Of a stretch of DNA of 64,000 bases, positions 24,001-32,624 are shown in pieces (position 1 is the first letter of the stretch; each line of letters starts with the position of its first letter). The notes beneath the pieces were generated by a model, which saw only the letters and a program-made list of their open reading frames with translations, did not search any database and was not told where the DNA came from. The stretch covers positions 1 to 64,000 of the forward strand of contig NZ_RSEJ01000005.1 of the NCBI RefSeq assembly GCF_009910675.1, read 5' to 3'. The position numbers and the translations under genes are program-made. Source of the stretch: Photobacterium alginatilyticum. GTDB lineage: Bacteria; Pseudomonadota; Gammaproteobacteria; Enterobacterales; Vibrionaceae.

Positions 24001-26473
24001 CATAGTCGATAGCCGCCGGATCCGTCAGCTGGCGGACCATATGCAGATCTTGCTGCAGCGTATTCCCCAGTTCATGCCGCCGCAACGAGTGGGGACCATC
24101 GACACACTGCCGCCGGCCGAGCGGTTGCAGCTGGTGGAATCGTTTAATCAAACCGCGCAGCCCGTTGACGGTGTTCAGACCTTGATTGAGCGTTTTCACC
24201 AGCAGGTTGCACGGGATCCCGAGCAGCAGGCCTGCCGCAGTCAGGGGCTGTCATTAAGTTACCTCGCGCTGGATCAGCGTGCCAACCAGTTGGCGTATGC
24301 CTTGCTGGAGCGGCTGGGACGGCGTCCTGCCCGGGTAGCGATCATGGTATCGCCGTCGGTTGATCTGGCCGTTGCTATCCTGGCTGTGCTGAAGGCCGGA
24401 ATGATCTATGTGCCACTGGATCCTGATTTCCCGGATGAGCGATTGCAGTACATGATCCGCAATGCCGACGTCGAGTTGCTGCTCACGGATCTTCCTGAGC
24501 TGGCTGGTAAGTTGTCCGGCGAAACGATCCTTGACTGTCGTGACAAGGGGATTGCGCAGTATCCGACGTCGTTGCCGGTCGGGGTGACGTATGATCCCCA
24601 CCAGCTGGCCTATGTGATTTATACGTCGGGCTCGACCGGGCAGCCAAAAGGCGTCATGATCGAAAACCACTCAGTGGTCAATTTCATCAACGGGATGGAG
24701 CGTTCGCTGGACTTTACGGCCGACAAAACGATGTTGGCACTGACGACGTTCTCCTTCGATATCTTTGTGCTTGAGTTTTTCCTTCCGCTACTGACCGGCG
24801 CCCAGTTGGTGATTGCCAGCCGAGAACAGCAGCAAGATATGGCGGCCCTGAGCGCACTGGTCCGGACTGAGTCGATCACCACATTGCAGTTTACGCCGTC
24901 GCGGATGAAGATGTTTCTGGCCTTTGAGCCTGACCTGCAGTGTTTCTCGGGAGTCGGCGAGGTGCTGATGGGCGGCGAGTATGTCGGCTTCGAGCTGGTC
25001 GAGAGCATAAAGCGCTGTTGCCCGGCCCGAGTCTTTAATATGTATGGCCCGACAGAAACGACCGTGTGGTCGGCCGTGTGCGAGCTGACCCATGCGATAC
25101 AGAGCACGGTTGGCCGACCTATCGATAATACCCAACTGTATGTGTTGGATAACGCCCGGCAACTATGTCCGATGGGAACGATGGGCGAGCTGTATATCGC
25201 CGGTGACGGGTTGGCACGAGGCTATCACCAGTTGCCGGACAAAACGGCCACGGCGTTTGTTGCCAATCCTTTCCGCTCCGGAGAGAAGATGTACCGTACC
25301 GGCGATTTGGCCTATTGGCTGCCAGGTGGCGATCTTTGTGTGTGCGGACGGCAGGACAACCAGGTCAAGGTGAAAGGCCACCGGATAGAGCTGCATGAAA
25401 TTGAAGAGGTGCTGACCTGGTATCCGGCTATCCGTGATGCGGTTTGTCTGGTCAGAGAGCGCCAGATACAAGGGTTCAGCGAAAGCTACCTCTGTGCATT
25501 CTATTTGTCAGAGAGTGACATCGAAGAAGATTTGCTCCGTCAGCACTTAAGGGCTCATTTGCCTGACTACATGGTGCCGGAAGCATGGGCCCGATTGGCG
25601 GAGTTTCCGTTAACCGCCAACGGCAAGGCAGACCGCAGGGCGTTCCCGGCCATTGAAAGCAGTAAGCCTCAATTACAGCCGGTGAAGACCCAGACAGCCA
25701 CCCAGCAGGTGATCTACCAGACCTGGGCTGAAATATTGCCGATTTCGTATATCGGGCTCCATGACAACTTCTTTGATGTCGGCGGGAATTCGTTCCATGT
25801 TGTACTGGTGCAAAAAGCGCTGGCAGAGCAGGGGATTGATGTGATGGCGATAGATATCCTCGAACATGCCACGATTTGTAGGCTGGCTGACTGGTACGAC
25901 AGTCAGCAGTCTGAGGTCGAGATGATACCTTGTGCCGGGATCCCGTTCCCGTCTGCGCCAATCGACAATGATGCCACGGCCCCCGAGTGGGACTACCGTT
26001 ATGCTGCCGGGCAGAGCCGACAGCTGGACGTTCTCGGGGAGCAGCTTGGCGTGTCCCGAGATATCTTGTTGACCGGCCTGACGGTCTACGCGCTGGCGGC
26101 TGCCACGGAGCTCAACCGTCTTGATATTTATCTGGGTGACGGCGATGTTCAGTGCCAGCTCGTCACGGTTGACCTGTCAGGCATAGACAGCCTGCCGGGT
26201 TTCTTTGAGCGTGTTGGGGAAGCGGTTGCCGGGATGACGGTTGTCGCGTTGAGGCAACTGCTGCCGCCGGAGAAATCAGGGCATTGCAGTATCTATATCG
26301 CTAATGACGACCGTAAGGCAGTAAAAAGGAACGCGCTGTTTGATCTGGTGTTTGTCTATTCGTGGGAGGATGAGCTGATGCTTTCGTCGGCGATAAACAA
26401 TAACAGTTTCAGTCGGGCGGACTTTTCTCGGATCGGTGCAGGATTGAATGAGCTGGTTACGCAATTTACCTGA
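21008..26473 (+). CDS. NRPS, A-PCP-C-A-PCP-partial C
   Basis: An 1821-residue synthetase. A1 spans about 10-505 (TSGSTGEPK, NLYGPTETT, GRKDNQIKVRG, LPNGKINRK), PCP1 has GGHSL with Ser550, and C (about 600-1040) has HHSIADG with His733. A2 spans about 1050-1550 (YTSGSTGQPKG, NMYGPTETT, GRQDNQVKVKG), and PCP2 has GGNSF with Ser1595. The remaining ~170 residues resemble only the C-terminal half of a condensation domain and lack HHxxxDG. Hand-read A2 code is DILQLGMVW, close to the known glycine code; A1 reads DPRHFALLA, whose start recalls the aminoadipate code of Lys2-type enzymes, so its substrate is uncertain. A1 has no upstream C domain in cis, fitting delivery by the C domain of the bridging PKS. 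No TE or reductase domain ends the protein. Confidence 0.92.
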   Translation: MRQYDLVEMFTRECATREEAAAIEWGEDSLSYGALRQQTASIAQFLHRQGQGNIALYLDSCPTLVSTLLACLHTGHVFAPVNVSLPEQLAATMMQRIAPACIVTSARHAAKLEKIVVLLPEPPNIVVWDEITPSLEPVPLLALAPPRFQDRCYIYFTSGSTGEPKAILGSYRGLSHFVQWQQHEFGISARHRVGQVTIPAFDPYLREVLLPLVSGAVLVMPEVRDLVLSDELFAWLNRKEISALHMVPTLFRQRLLQGDAAQDGAPHPLSLEYLFLAGEQLRGQDLEQFYARYGEAQCQLVNLYGPTETTLAKVFRRVTPDDKALDVIPIGRPLDEQVKVHILDAQGEPCAAGDPGEIVIETAMRSYGYLGQEEENRRCFRQSPPYYFTGDIGVSQPDGQLVCLGRKDNQIKVRGVRADLLGIERVVQQAPTVGQCVVQVMDSGLPSARLKAFIVSDKADGAKIFDFVGQRLHQALVPAEWELVDALPMLPNGKINRKALSNLSGVELRFDAYRGPQTPQEEKILAVWRQVLQQERIGMDDHFFRRGGHSLLLMSLKAEMEKAFAVAVEMAALFEHLTPATQLEYAQTSAAQQPACQLQPVPLEQVGPVSVLQRNIILAHQFHRQNTSYNLTRVVEIDSSLDISILQQAVDSCVGQLAVLRSVFDIDNGDVVTRVMPEVSIPVEPVSLADRQQLTMAQDAFVRPFALEQAPLMRVGLWSVAEGSTFLALDIHHSIADGMSATQLLTMLLDSYQSLSLGASLPAPLPWQYHDYIGYNLQQLTRLEADNLNYWQQVLANLPEPLQLSPGQDRPLQFDGAGDTLYLDIESALLSELQQVASRQGCTLFVLLYAAYALTLHKLSGQDDIVIGVPVAGRDLPEVADVPGVFMRVLPVRAPYQSEMSFGDYLAVIQQQFAGAVAHQDFAFEHLVEAVKAPRSASRQPLFDTMFALHDAMSWQSESLGVSAREIHIAQRQVKADIVVDAYRNGGSLTLAFSHAVNIVDSRRIRQLADHMQILLQRIPQFMPPQRVGTIDTLPPAERLQLVESFNQTAQPVDGVQTLIERFHQQVARDPEQQACRSQGLSLSYLALDQRANQLAYALLERLGRRPARVAIMVSPSVDLAVAILAVLKAGMIYVPLDPDFPDERLQYMIRNADVELLLTDLPELAGKLSGETILDCRDKGIAQYPTSLPVGVTYDPHQLAYVIYTSGSTGQPKGVMIENHSVVNFINGMERSLDFTADKTMLALTTFSFDIFVLEFFLPLLTGAQLVIASREQQQDMAALSALVRTESITTLQFTPSRMKMFLAFEPDLQCFSGVGEVLMGGEYVGFELVESIKRCCPARVFNMYGPTETTVWSAVCELTHAIQSTVGRPIDNTQLYVLDNARQLCPMGTMGELYIAGDGLARGYHQLPDKTATAFVANPFRSGEKMYRTGDLAYWLPGGDLCVCGRQDNQVKVKGHRIELHEIEEVLTWYPAIRDAVCLVRERQIQGFSESYLCAFYLSESDIEEDLLRQHLRAHLPDYMVPEAWARLAEFPLTANGKADRRAFPAIESSKPQLQPVKTQTATQQVIYQTWAEILPISYIGLHDNFFDVGGNSFHVVLVQKALAEQGIDVMAIDILEHATICRLADWYDSQQSEVEMIPCAGIPFPSAPIDNDATAPEWDYRYAAGQSRQLDVLGEQLGVSRDILLTGLTVYALAAATELNRLDIYLGDGDVQCQLVTVDLSGIDSLPGFFERVGEAVAGMTVVALRQLLPPEKSGHCSIYIANDDRKAVKRNALFDLVFVYSWEDELMLSSAINNNSFSRADFSRIGAGLNELVTQFT

Positions 26474-26528
26474 TGTATATGCCTGATCCTAAATAAATTG
26501 AATCGAAGAAAACGGTTCTACTTTCATA

Positions 26529-26559
26529 AAGGCCAGCCCAAGCTGGCCTTACGTTTTTT
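26529..26559 (+). terminator. Terminator of the PKS-NRPS operon
   Basis: A 9-bp stem AAGGCCAGC/GCTGGCCTT (26529-26537 with 26542-26550) with a CCAA loop is followed by ACG and six T, 56 bases after the NRPS stop. Confidence 0.85.
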
Positions 26560-26600
26560 ACAGGCCCAAGAGGACAAACGGGTCAAAAATAAAAGACAAG

Positions 26601-26625
26601 AAAAAAGGGTAGCCAGGCTACCCTT
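26601..26625 (-). terminator. Terminator of the chitin oligosaccharide operon
   Basis: The inverted repeat GGGTAGCC/GGCTACCC (26607-26614, 26616-26623) is preceded on the plus strand by six A, so a T tail follows it when read on the minus strand. It closes the operon whose last gene is the phosphomutase. The rest of 26626-26757 shows no gene. Confidence 0.8.
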
Positions 26626-26757
26626 ACCGCTAAAGCCCGAAACCAAAGGCTTGCGAAATGTAACAGCTATGCCGCATGTTACCAATGGAGCAACGATTCC
26701 TGTTTTACCAGCGACTCGGCAGTGGTGGGCGCTGATCAGGACGGTTGAATTGCGCTG

Positions 26758-28170
26758 CTAGACGTGTAGAAAATCTTTCAGTTGCTTAATGATTGCCTCG
26801 GCCTGCTCCTGGTTCTCCATCTCGGCAAACAGGCGCAGCAATGGTTCCGTGCCCGAGAAGCGAGCCAGTGCCCAGCCGCCATTCTTGAAATAGACCTTGG
26901 CGCCATCGGCGTAGCTGACTTTTTCAATCTCGTAGGCGAATTCCGGCAGTTCTTTCTCGACATAAATTCTGTCGTACAGGCGCTGGCGCTCGGCAGGCTT
27001 GAAGGTGCAGTCTCCCTCCGCGGTATAGGCGTAGCCATATTTGTCATAGATCTCATCGAGCATCTCGGACAGTTTCTTGCCTGTGGTACTGATCATTTCG
27101 ACCAGCAGGCTGGAGGCGAAGACACCATCCTTGCCTTTGATATGGCCGCGAATAGTCAGGCCGCCTGAACTTTCGCCGCCGATCAGCGAGTCGTCGGCCT
27201 CCATTTGCGAGCTGACGTGTTTGAAGCCGACCGGTACCTCAAAGCATTTCTCGCCATGGGCTTCTGCCACCTTGTCCAATAGATGGGTGGTGGCGATATT
27301 GCGAACCACAGAGCCCGTCCAGCCTTTGTATTCCAGCAGGTAGTAGTAGAGCAGCAACAGCACTTCGTTGGGATGGATGAAGTTGCCTTTCTCGTCGATA
27401 ATACCCAGGCGGTCGGCATCGCCGTCGGTGCCAATACCGATGTCATAGCCCTCGTGAGACACCATGTGCTTCAGGCGGTATAAGGTTGCGGCACTCGGTG
27501 ACGGCATCAAACCGCCGAAAGCGGGGTTTTGGGTGTCATTGATAACGTCGACATCACAGCGACCACTGATCAGAACCGTTTGCAGGGCATTTTTCGCGAC
27601 CCCGAACATCGGATCGATCAATACTCGCAGGTTGGCCTGCTTGATAGCCTCGACGTCAATAAAGTCGATGATCGAGTCGACGAACTCGTTCATCGGGTTG
27701 ATGATTTCTATCAGGTTGTCTCGCAGTGCATTGTCAAATTCGGCCATTTGAATATCAGCCTCGGACAGGTTGGCAACCTGCGCTTCAATTTTCTGGGTGA
27801 TCACCTCGTCGGCATCACGGCCACCTTCAATAAAGACCTTAATGCCGTTGTAGTCTGCCGGGTTATGCGATGCGGTAATACATGCCGAGTAGGTGGCACC
27901 GATCTGTTTGGACTTAAACATGACGATCGGAGTCGGGACGTACTTGTCGATGAAGCTGACCTGGATACCATTGCCGGCCAGCACTTCCGAAAACCAGGCT
28001 GCTGCCTTGTCGGATAAGAAGCGACGGTCATAGCCGATCACGAAGCCGTTGTTGGTGACTTTCTCGGCAATCATGATATTGGCTACCGCTTGCGCCACCA
28101 GCTGTACGTTGGCTTTGGTGAACTCTTCACCGATGAGGGCACGCCAGCCACCAGTTCCAAATTGGATCAT
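26758..28170 (-). CDS. Phosphohexomutase of chitin utilisation
   Basis: A 470-residue alpha-D-phosphohexomutase. It probably converts GlcNAc-1-phosphate, released by chitobiose phosphorylase, to GlcNAc-6-phosphate. The active-site serine is Ser101 in TASHNP. The Mg-binding loop DGDADR has Asp249, Asp251 and Asp253. The sugar-binding GGESSGG loop and the C-terminal phosphate-binding RFSGTEP loop are both present. It is the last gene of the chitin operon, downstream of the phosphorylase, as in Vibrio (VC0611-type). Family members also act on glucose or mannose phosphates, so the substrate rests on context. The stop lies about 130 bases from the operon terminator. Confidence 0.88.
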   Translation of the reverse strand: MIQFGTGGWRALIGEEFTKANVQLVAQAVANIMIAEKVTNNGFVIGYDRRFLSDKAAAWFSEVLAGNGIQVSFIDKYVPTPIVMFKSKQIGATYSACITASHNPADYNGIKVFIEGGRDADEVITQKIEAQVANLSEADIQMAEFDNALRDNLIEIINPMNEFVDSIIDFIDVEAIKQANLRVLIDPMFGVAKNALQTVLISGRCDVDVINDTQNPAFGGLMPSPSAATLYRLKHMVSHEGYDIGIGTDGDADRLGIIDEKGNFIHPNEVLLLLYYYLLEYKGWTGSVVRNIATTHLLDKVAEAHGEKCFEVPVGFKHVSSQMEADDSLIGGESSGGLTIRGHIKGKDGVFASSLLVEMISTTGKKLSEMLDEIYDKYGYAYTAEGDCTFKPAERQRLYDRIYVEKELPEFAYEIEKVSYADGAKVYFKNGGWALARFSGTEPLLRLFAEMENQEQAEAIIKQLKDFLHV

Positions 28171-28207
28171 GATGGAACTCCTATTTCTCTCTGTGGAAAA
28201 TGAAAAG

Positions 28208-28228
28208 TAGGGGTGAAAAACACCCCTA
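28208..28228 (-). promoter_or_regulatory. Intercistronic hairpin between chbP and the phosphomutase gene
   Basis: TAGGGGTG (28208-28215) pairs with CACCCCTA (28221-28228) across a 5-nt loop, in the 66-base gap. Read on the minus strand a short CTTTTC follows. It may be a weak attenuator or an mRNA stability element. Confidence 0.5.
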
Positions 28229-28236
28229 AAAAGTAA

Positions 28237-30642
28237 TTAACCCATTACGACAGTAACGGTATTTACAGACCCTTCGGCCTGTGCCGGAATTGCTCCCTCG
28301 ATAGCTTCGCCATTAAGAATGATGGATTTCACGCCCTTGCTGACATGATTCGGATTCTCAACCTTGATGTTAAAGGTCGCATCACGCCATTGGCGCGTTA
28401 CTTCAAAGCCCGGCCATGCTGTCGGGATACATGGGTCAACCACCAGGCCTTCGAAGCTGACGCGTACGCCAAGAATGAAGTTGGTGGCGGCAATGTATGC
28501 CCAGCCGGATGAGCCTGTCAGCCATGGGTGGTTGGCGCGGCCGTGATCCTGGTGATCGCGGCCCATGACGAACTGAACGTAGGAATACGGTTCGGCAATG
28601 CGCTTCTCAATCATGTCATTCTGGTTGTACGGGTTCAGCGCATCATAGAATTTCATCGCCTGATCACCGCGGCCCAGTTTTGCCTCGGCCACCCACGCCC
28701 ATGGGTTCGGGTGCGAGAAGATGGCGCCGTTTTCTTTCACGCCCTGGTAGACACGGGTCACAAAACCGATGTCGTCGTTCGGGGTCGCAAAAGACGGGGC
28801 GTTGAGGTGCAGGCCGTACTCGGAGAACAGGTATTCATCGACAGCGTTCATTGCTTTCTCACCGCGATCCTGAGAGACGGCACCAGATACGACAGCCCAG
28901 GTGTTGGACTCAAGGTGAACTTTGCCTTCAACCTGTTCGTTGGTACCCACTTTCTCGCCGTTTTTGGTGATACCACGGATATACCAGCCGCCGTCCTCGT
29001 CCCAAAGGTGTTTTTCACAGGCGCTCTGTACCCCGCCGGCCATATCTTCGTAGCGGGCGGCATCCTCGTCTTTGCCAAGGAACCTGGCCAGATCGACAAA
29101 CTCCTGAATGGCCCAGTAGTGCAGGAAGGCCACCATGGAGGACTCGCCGCCGCCGAGGTTCAGACAGTCGTTCCAGTCGGCACGCAGTCCTTTGGCGATA
29201 CCGGTACGGCCAACGTGCTCGGCCGTGAAGTCCAGCGCTGCTTTCATGTGTTCATAGACGGTTGCCTCGCCGCCGTCGGCGTAGGGGATCACCTCGTCGA
29301 AAAAGCTGGTTTCGCCGGTTTCCATCACGTAGCGGCAGATAGTCGGTACAAGCCATAGGTGGTCGTCGGAACAGGTATCGCTGATACCGTGGATCTTGTC
29401 TTCGTCACTTGGTGTCGGAACAACCGTCGGTGACTTTGACGGGGCAACATCGGCTTTTTCAGGATCGAACCAGTCAGGATCGAACAGGTGAAGCCCGTAG
29501 CCGGCTTTGACCTGACCGCGCAGCAGATCCACCAGGCGCTTGCGGGTCATTTCCGGGTTGGCATGAGGCACGGCCATCGCATCCTGGGCAGTGTCGCGAT
29601 AACCAAGACCGGTACGGCCGCCAACTTCGATGAAGGAGGCAAAACGGGACCAGACGACACAGGTTTCAGCCTGGTACAGGGTCCAGGTATTCAGCATGGT
29701 ATCCATGCCTTCGTTTGGTGATTTCACCTGGAACTTGGCACAACGCTCAGCCCAGTGCTCTTTGATGGCTGCGAATGCGGTATCGACATTGTCCAGGTTC
29801 TGGTATTTGGCTCTCAGTCTTTCGCCGTTGCCCTTGCCCAGGCCAAGGATATAGACAAAGCGCACTTCTTCGCCCGGCTGGATAACAAACTGCTTGTGCA
29901 GGGAGCCACAGTGGTTGTAGCAGGTCTTGACCGTGTTGGTACACTGCCCTTGTTCGACGGCCTGCGGGTTGGACTCATCGCGGTACAGGCCAAGGAATGA
30001 ATCGCGCTGACCGTCATAGCTATCAGGATCGAATGTCGAGGCTAGGTAGTAGAAACCCTCGAAGTCATTGGTGTTGTAGTACAGGTCATACTCAATCACG
30101 CCTTCGTTATACGAGGTTCCCGCCGAGTACAGGCTCATCTGGTGGTTCTGGTTGTCCGACTGGATATGGCTGAATGAGAACTCGACAAACGAGAAGGCAC
30201 TGATGGTGCGCGGCTTGTCGCTGTCATTTTTAATAACAACATCCCAGATCTCCGCATCTTCACCCTTAGGAACGAACAAGGTTTTCGAGGCTGAGATACC
30301 GCTGTATTCGCACTTGAACTTCGAATAAGACAGGCCGTGGCGCACTTCATACTTGGCTTCGTCGAGGCTCTTTGCCACTGGCTGCCAGGAAATCGACCAG
30401 TAATCGCCGGTTTCGTCATCGCGAAGGTAGACGTAATGCCCCGGACGGTCAAAAGAGCCGTTTGGGCGGAACTTGGTGACCCGGTTGTACTCCGGAGAGT
30501 TATAGAAGGAGTAGCCTCCGGCATTATGCGAGATAACCGTACAGAACTTTTCCGTACCGAGGTAGTTGGTCCAAGGGGTCGGGACATCAGGGCGAGTGAT
30601 GACATACTCTCTGTTGTCGTTATCAAAATAACCGTATTTCAT
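28237..30642 (-). CDS. chbP: N,N'-diacetylchitobiose phosphorylase (GH94)
   Basis: An 801-residue cytosolic glycoside phosphorylase that splits (GlcNAc)2 with phosphate into GlcNAc-1-phosphate and GlcNAc, saving one ATP. The N terminus (KYGYFDNDNREYVITRPD, PTPWTNYLG) and length are those of Vibrio chitobiose phosphorylases. The catalytic Asp lies in RADWNDCLNLGGGESS, with the (alpha/alpha)6 barrel around it. A beta-sandwich domain forms the N-terminal third. It sits between the GH20 hexosaminidase and the phosphomutase that uses its product. Specificity for chitobiose rather than cellobiose is inferred from the operon and the N-terminal likeness. Confidence 0.93.
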   Translation of the reverse strand: MKYGYFDNDNREYVITRPDVPTPWTNYLGTEKFCTVISHNAGGYSFYNSPEYNRVTKFRPNGSFDRPGHYVYLRDDETGDYWSISWQPVAKSLDEAKYEVRHGLSYSKFKCEYSGISASKTLFVPKGEDAEIWDVVIKNDSDKPRTISAFSFVEFSFSHIQSDNQNHQMSLYSAGTSYNEGVIEYDLYYNTNDFEGFYYLASTFDPDSYDGQRDSFLGLYRDESNPQAVEQGQCTNTVKTCYNHCGSLHKQFVIQPGEEVRFVYILGLGKGNGERLRAKYQNLDNVDTAFAAIKEHWAERCAKFQVKSPNEGMDTMLNTWTLYQAETCVVWSRFASFIEVGGRTGLGYRDTAQDAMAVPHANPEMTRKRLVDLLRGQVKAGYGLHLFDPDWFDPEKADVAPSKSPTVVPTPSDEDKIHGISDTCSDDHLWLVPTICRYVMETGETSFFDEVIPYADGGEATVYEHMKAALDFTAEHVGRTGIAKGLRADWNDCLNLGGGESSMVAFLHYWAIQEFVDLARFLGKDEDAARYEDMAGGVQSACEKHLWDEDGGWYIRGITKNGEKVGTNEQVEGKVHLESNTWAVVSGAVSQDRGEKAMNAVDEYLFSEYGLHLNAPSFATPNDDIGFVTRVYQGVKENGAIFSHPNPWAWVAEAKLGRGDQAMKFYDALNPYNQNDMIEKRIAEPYSYVQFVMGRDHQDHGRANHPWLTGSSGWAYIAATNFILGVRVSFEGLVVDPCIPTAWPGFEVTRQWRDATFNIKVENPNHVSKGVKSIILNGEAIEGAIPAQAEGSVNTVTVVMG

Positions 30643-30683
30643 TATTGTCCAATCCTTTTAATGTTTTTACTTGCTGTGAGTTG

Positions 30684-32615
30684 CTAGTCACAACGACGGT
30701 AATTAATGCCAGCTTTGTCCAGGTAGGCTAACTGCCCGCTCAGACGAGCCTTGAAGTCTTTCCAGTTTCTGTTGTCAGGATGAGTCCAGCACAGCTCGGC
30801 AATGGCCAGCAGGCGTGGGTAAATCATGTATTCAAAGCGGCTCTGGTTGTTGACCAGCTCGCACCACAATGCGGCCTGAATGCCCAGAATGTGCCGGTGG
30901 GCCGGGTCGTTGTCGGTCAGCGACGACAGGGGCTTGTAGCTATAGACGACATCGAGTGGCAGCTTGCAGGCCCAGTCGGAGCCGGGTTCGTCTGCCGTGT
31001 AGCCCTGAGCCATATCCAGGTAGGTATACTGGGCTGGCTGCATGATGACGTCATACCCCTCGCGGGCACAGTTCAGTCCGGCCTCTTCGTTCTGCCACGA
31101 GAAGATCAGGGTATCCTTGCTGATTTTGTTGCCGTTGGTTGCCTCTTCCCACCCCATCATCCGCTTGCCCTTGGCCTGGACGACCTCCTCGGCAAAGCGC
31201 AGGATATGTCCCTGCAGCTCTCGCGGATCCTGATAGCCGTGTTGTTCCATCATTGCCTGACAAGCCGGACTTTGGGTCCAGACACCTTGCGGTACCTCGT
31301 CACACCCGACATGGATGTAGGGGGCAGGAAAGAGCTCGCAGACTTCGTCCAGTACGTTAGCAATAAAGGTATAGGTGCCTTTCAGTGCCGGGGACAGAAT
31401 GTTGTCCGAGTACCACTGGGTACTGCGGTACTGCGAGCGGTCTTGTGGGTCGACCAGCAGGTCCGGCAACGACTTGATAGCCGCACGGCAGTGGCCGGGA
31501 ATATCGATCTCCGGAATGATGGTAATTCCGCGGTCACTGGCGTAGGCGATGAGATCGCGTACTTCCTGTTTGCTGTAGTAGCCGCCATAGCGTTGGCTGA
31601 TGTTGGTGTACTGTGGCTGGATAACCTCGTTCGGTCCCCGCCAGGCCCCGATCCGTGTCAGCTCCGGGTAGGCATCAATTTCAATCCGCCAGCCTTCGTC
31701 ATCCGTCAGGTGCCAGTGGAAGGTGTTGAATTTATAGCGAGCCAGGTGATCGATCAGGTGCTTGAGGCGTTTTATCGGGTGGAACTGCCGGGCACAGTCA
31801 AGCATCATCCCGCGGTACGGGTAATTGGGCTGGTCCTGGATCTCCACCATCGGGATCATATAGGCCGCATGAGCCTGATGGGTGGGGCAGGTCGGGATCA
31901 GCTGCAGCAGGCTGGCGGTTGCATGGGCAAAACCGCTCTCCGATCCGGCCTGAAGCCAGATATGATCGGGTTCGACCAGCAGGCAGTAGGCGCCGTCGGC
32001 AAGATCTTCGTGATACTGATAGCTGATATTACCGTCCTGGCAAACCGGGATATCTTCGTGCAGTAGCTGGCATAGCTCGGCCTGAAGCCAGCGTGAGCTG
32101 CCGCAGGCCTTATCCGTCGGAGGTGTGATGGCCGTTCCCGATTTCAGCATGAATTCGCCGGGCAGTCTGATCAGTGACCCCGGCAGCGGGATCAGGTTGA
32201 TGGGCTTGGCGTCGGGCAGCGGGATCGGCAACGGCTCGGTAGCCGGCTGATCGAGGTTGACCGTGGTGATTTTTACCGGCAGCGGCTTGATGAAACTGCC
32301 TTCTGGCGAGGTATTCAGGAAGGCATCGACGATCCCTTCGTCGTACATCGTGAAGGGCTTGGTATTGACGGTGAATTCCGTATAGAAATGGGAGTTAGGG
32401 CTTAATGACGCCGAGTTTCCCGGCGTCAGAATGCAGTAGCTACCCAGTTGCTTGAGTTGGCCGTTTGAAAGCGATTCTGCCTGAATCCAGCGGCAGAACG
32501 TAAAATGCAGCGCCCAGTTGTTCTGTGCCTGATCACTCAGATTGTGCAAGGTCAGGGCAAAACGAGACTGCTGCTCATTTTTGCTTATCACGGTCAAATC
32601 GAGACGGTAACTCAT
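30684..32615 (-). CDS. Beta-N-acetylhexosaminidase (GH20)
   Basis: A 643-residue hexosaminidase that removes terminal GlcNAc from chitooligosaccharides. No signal peptide is visible, so it should act in the cytoplasm on imported oligomers. The GH20 catalytic pair is Asp439-Glu440 in HVGCDEVP. The barrel carries YRGMMLDCARQFHP, FHWHLTDDEGWR and IIPEIDIPGHCRA, all typical GH20 strands. The N-terminal part (1-250) holds the usual beta-rich accessory domains. It lies 9 bases downstream of the kinase gene in the chitin operon (VC0613-type). Confidence 0.93.
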   Translation of the reverse strand: MSYRLDLTVISKNEQQSRFALTLHNLSDQAQNNWALHFTFCRWIQAESLSNGQLKQLGSYCILTPGNSASLSPNSHFYTEFTVNTKPFTMYDEGIVDAFLNTSPEGSFIKPLPVKITTVNLDQPATEPLPIPLPDAKPINLIPLPGSLIRLPGEFMLKSGTAITPPTDKACGSSRWLQAELCQLLHEDIPVCQDGNISYQYHEDLADGAYCLLVEPDHIWLQAGSESGFAHATASLLQLIPTCPTHQAHAAYMIPMVEIQDQPNYPYRGMMLDCARQFHPIKRLKHLIDHLARYKFNTFHWHLTDDEGWRIEIDAYPELTRIGAWRGPNEVIQPQYTNISQRYGGYYSKQEVRDLIAYASDRGITIIPEIDIPGHCRAAIKSLPDLLVDPQDRSQYRSTQWYSDNILSPALKGTYTFIANVLDEVCELFPAPYIHVGCDEVPQGVWTQSPACQAMMEQHGYQDPRELQGHILRFAEEVVQAKGKRMMGWEEATNGNKISKDTLIFSWQNEEAGLNCAREGYDVIMQPAQYTYLDMAQGYTADEPGSDWACKLPLDVVYSYKPLSSLTDNDPAHRHILGIQAALWCELVNNQSRFEYMIYPRLLAIAELCWTHPDNRNWKDFKARLSGQLAYLDKAGINYRRCD

Positions 32616-32624
32616 AGTAGCCTC

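Noticed and set aside
2233..26473. Andrimid or holomycin cluster
   Set aside because: The transglutaminase, aminomutase and dissociated single-domain proteins of andrimid, and the oxidoreductases of holomycin, are absent; domain order differs.
26498..26761. 87-codon open frame between the NRPS and the phosphomutase gene
   Set aside because: It runs through two terminators, and its sequence is explained by them.
30780..32066. 428-codon open frame antisense to the GH20 gene
   Set aside because: The minus-strand frame carries all GH20 catalytic motifs; the antisense frame has no recognisable domain or ribosome binding site.
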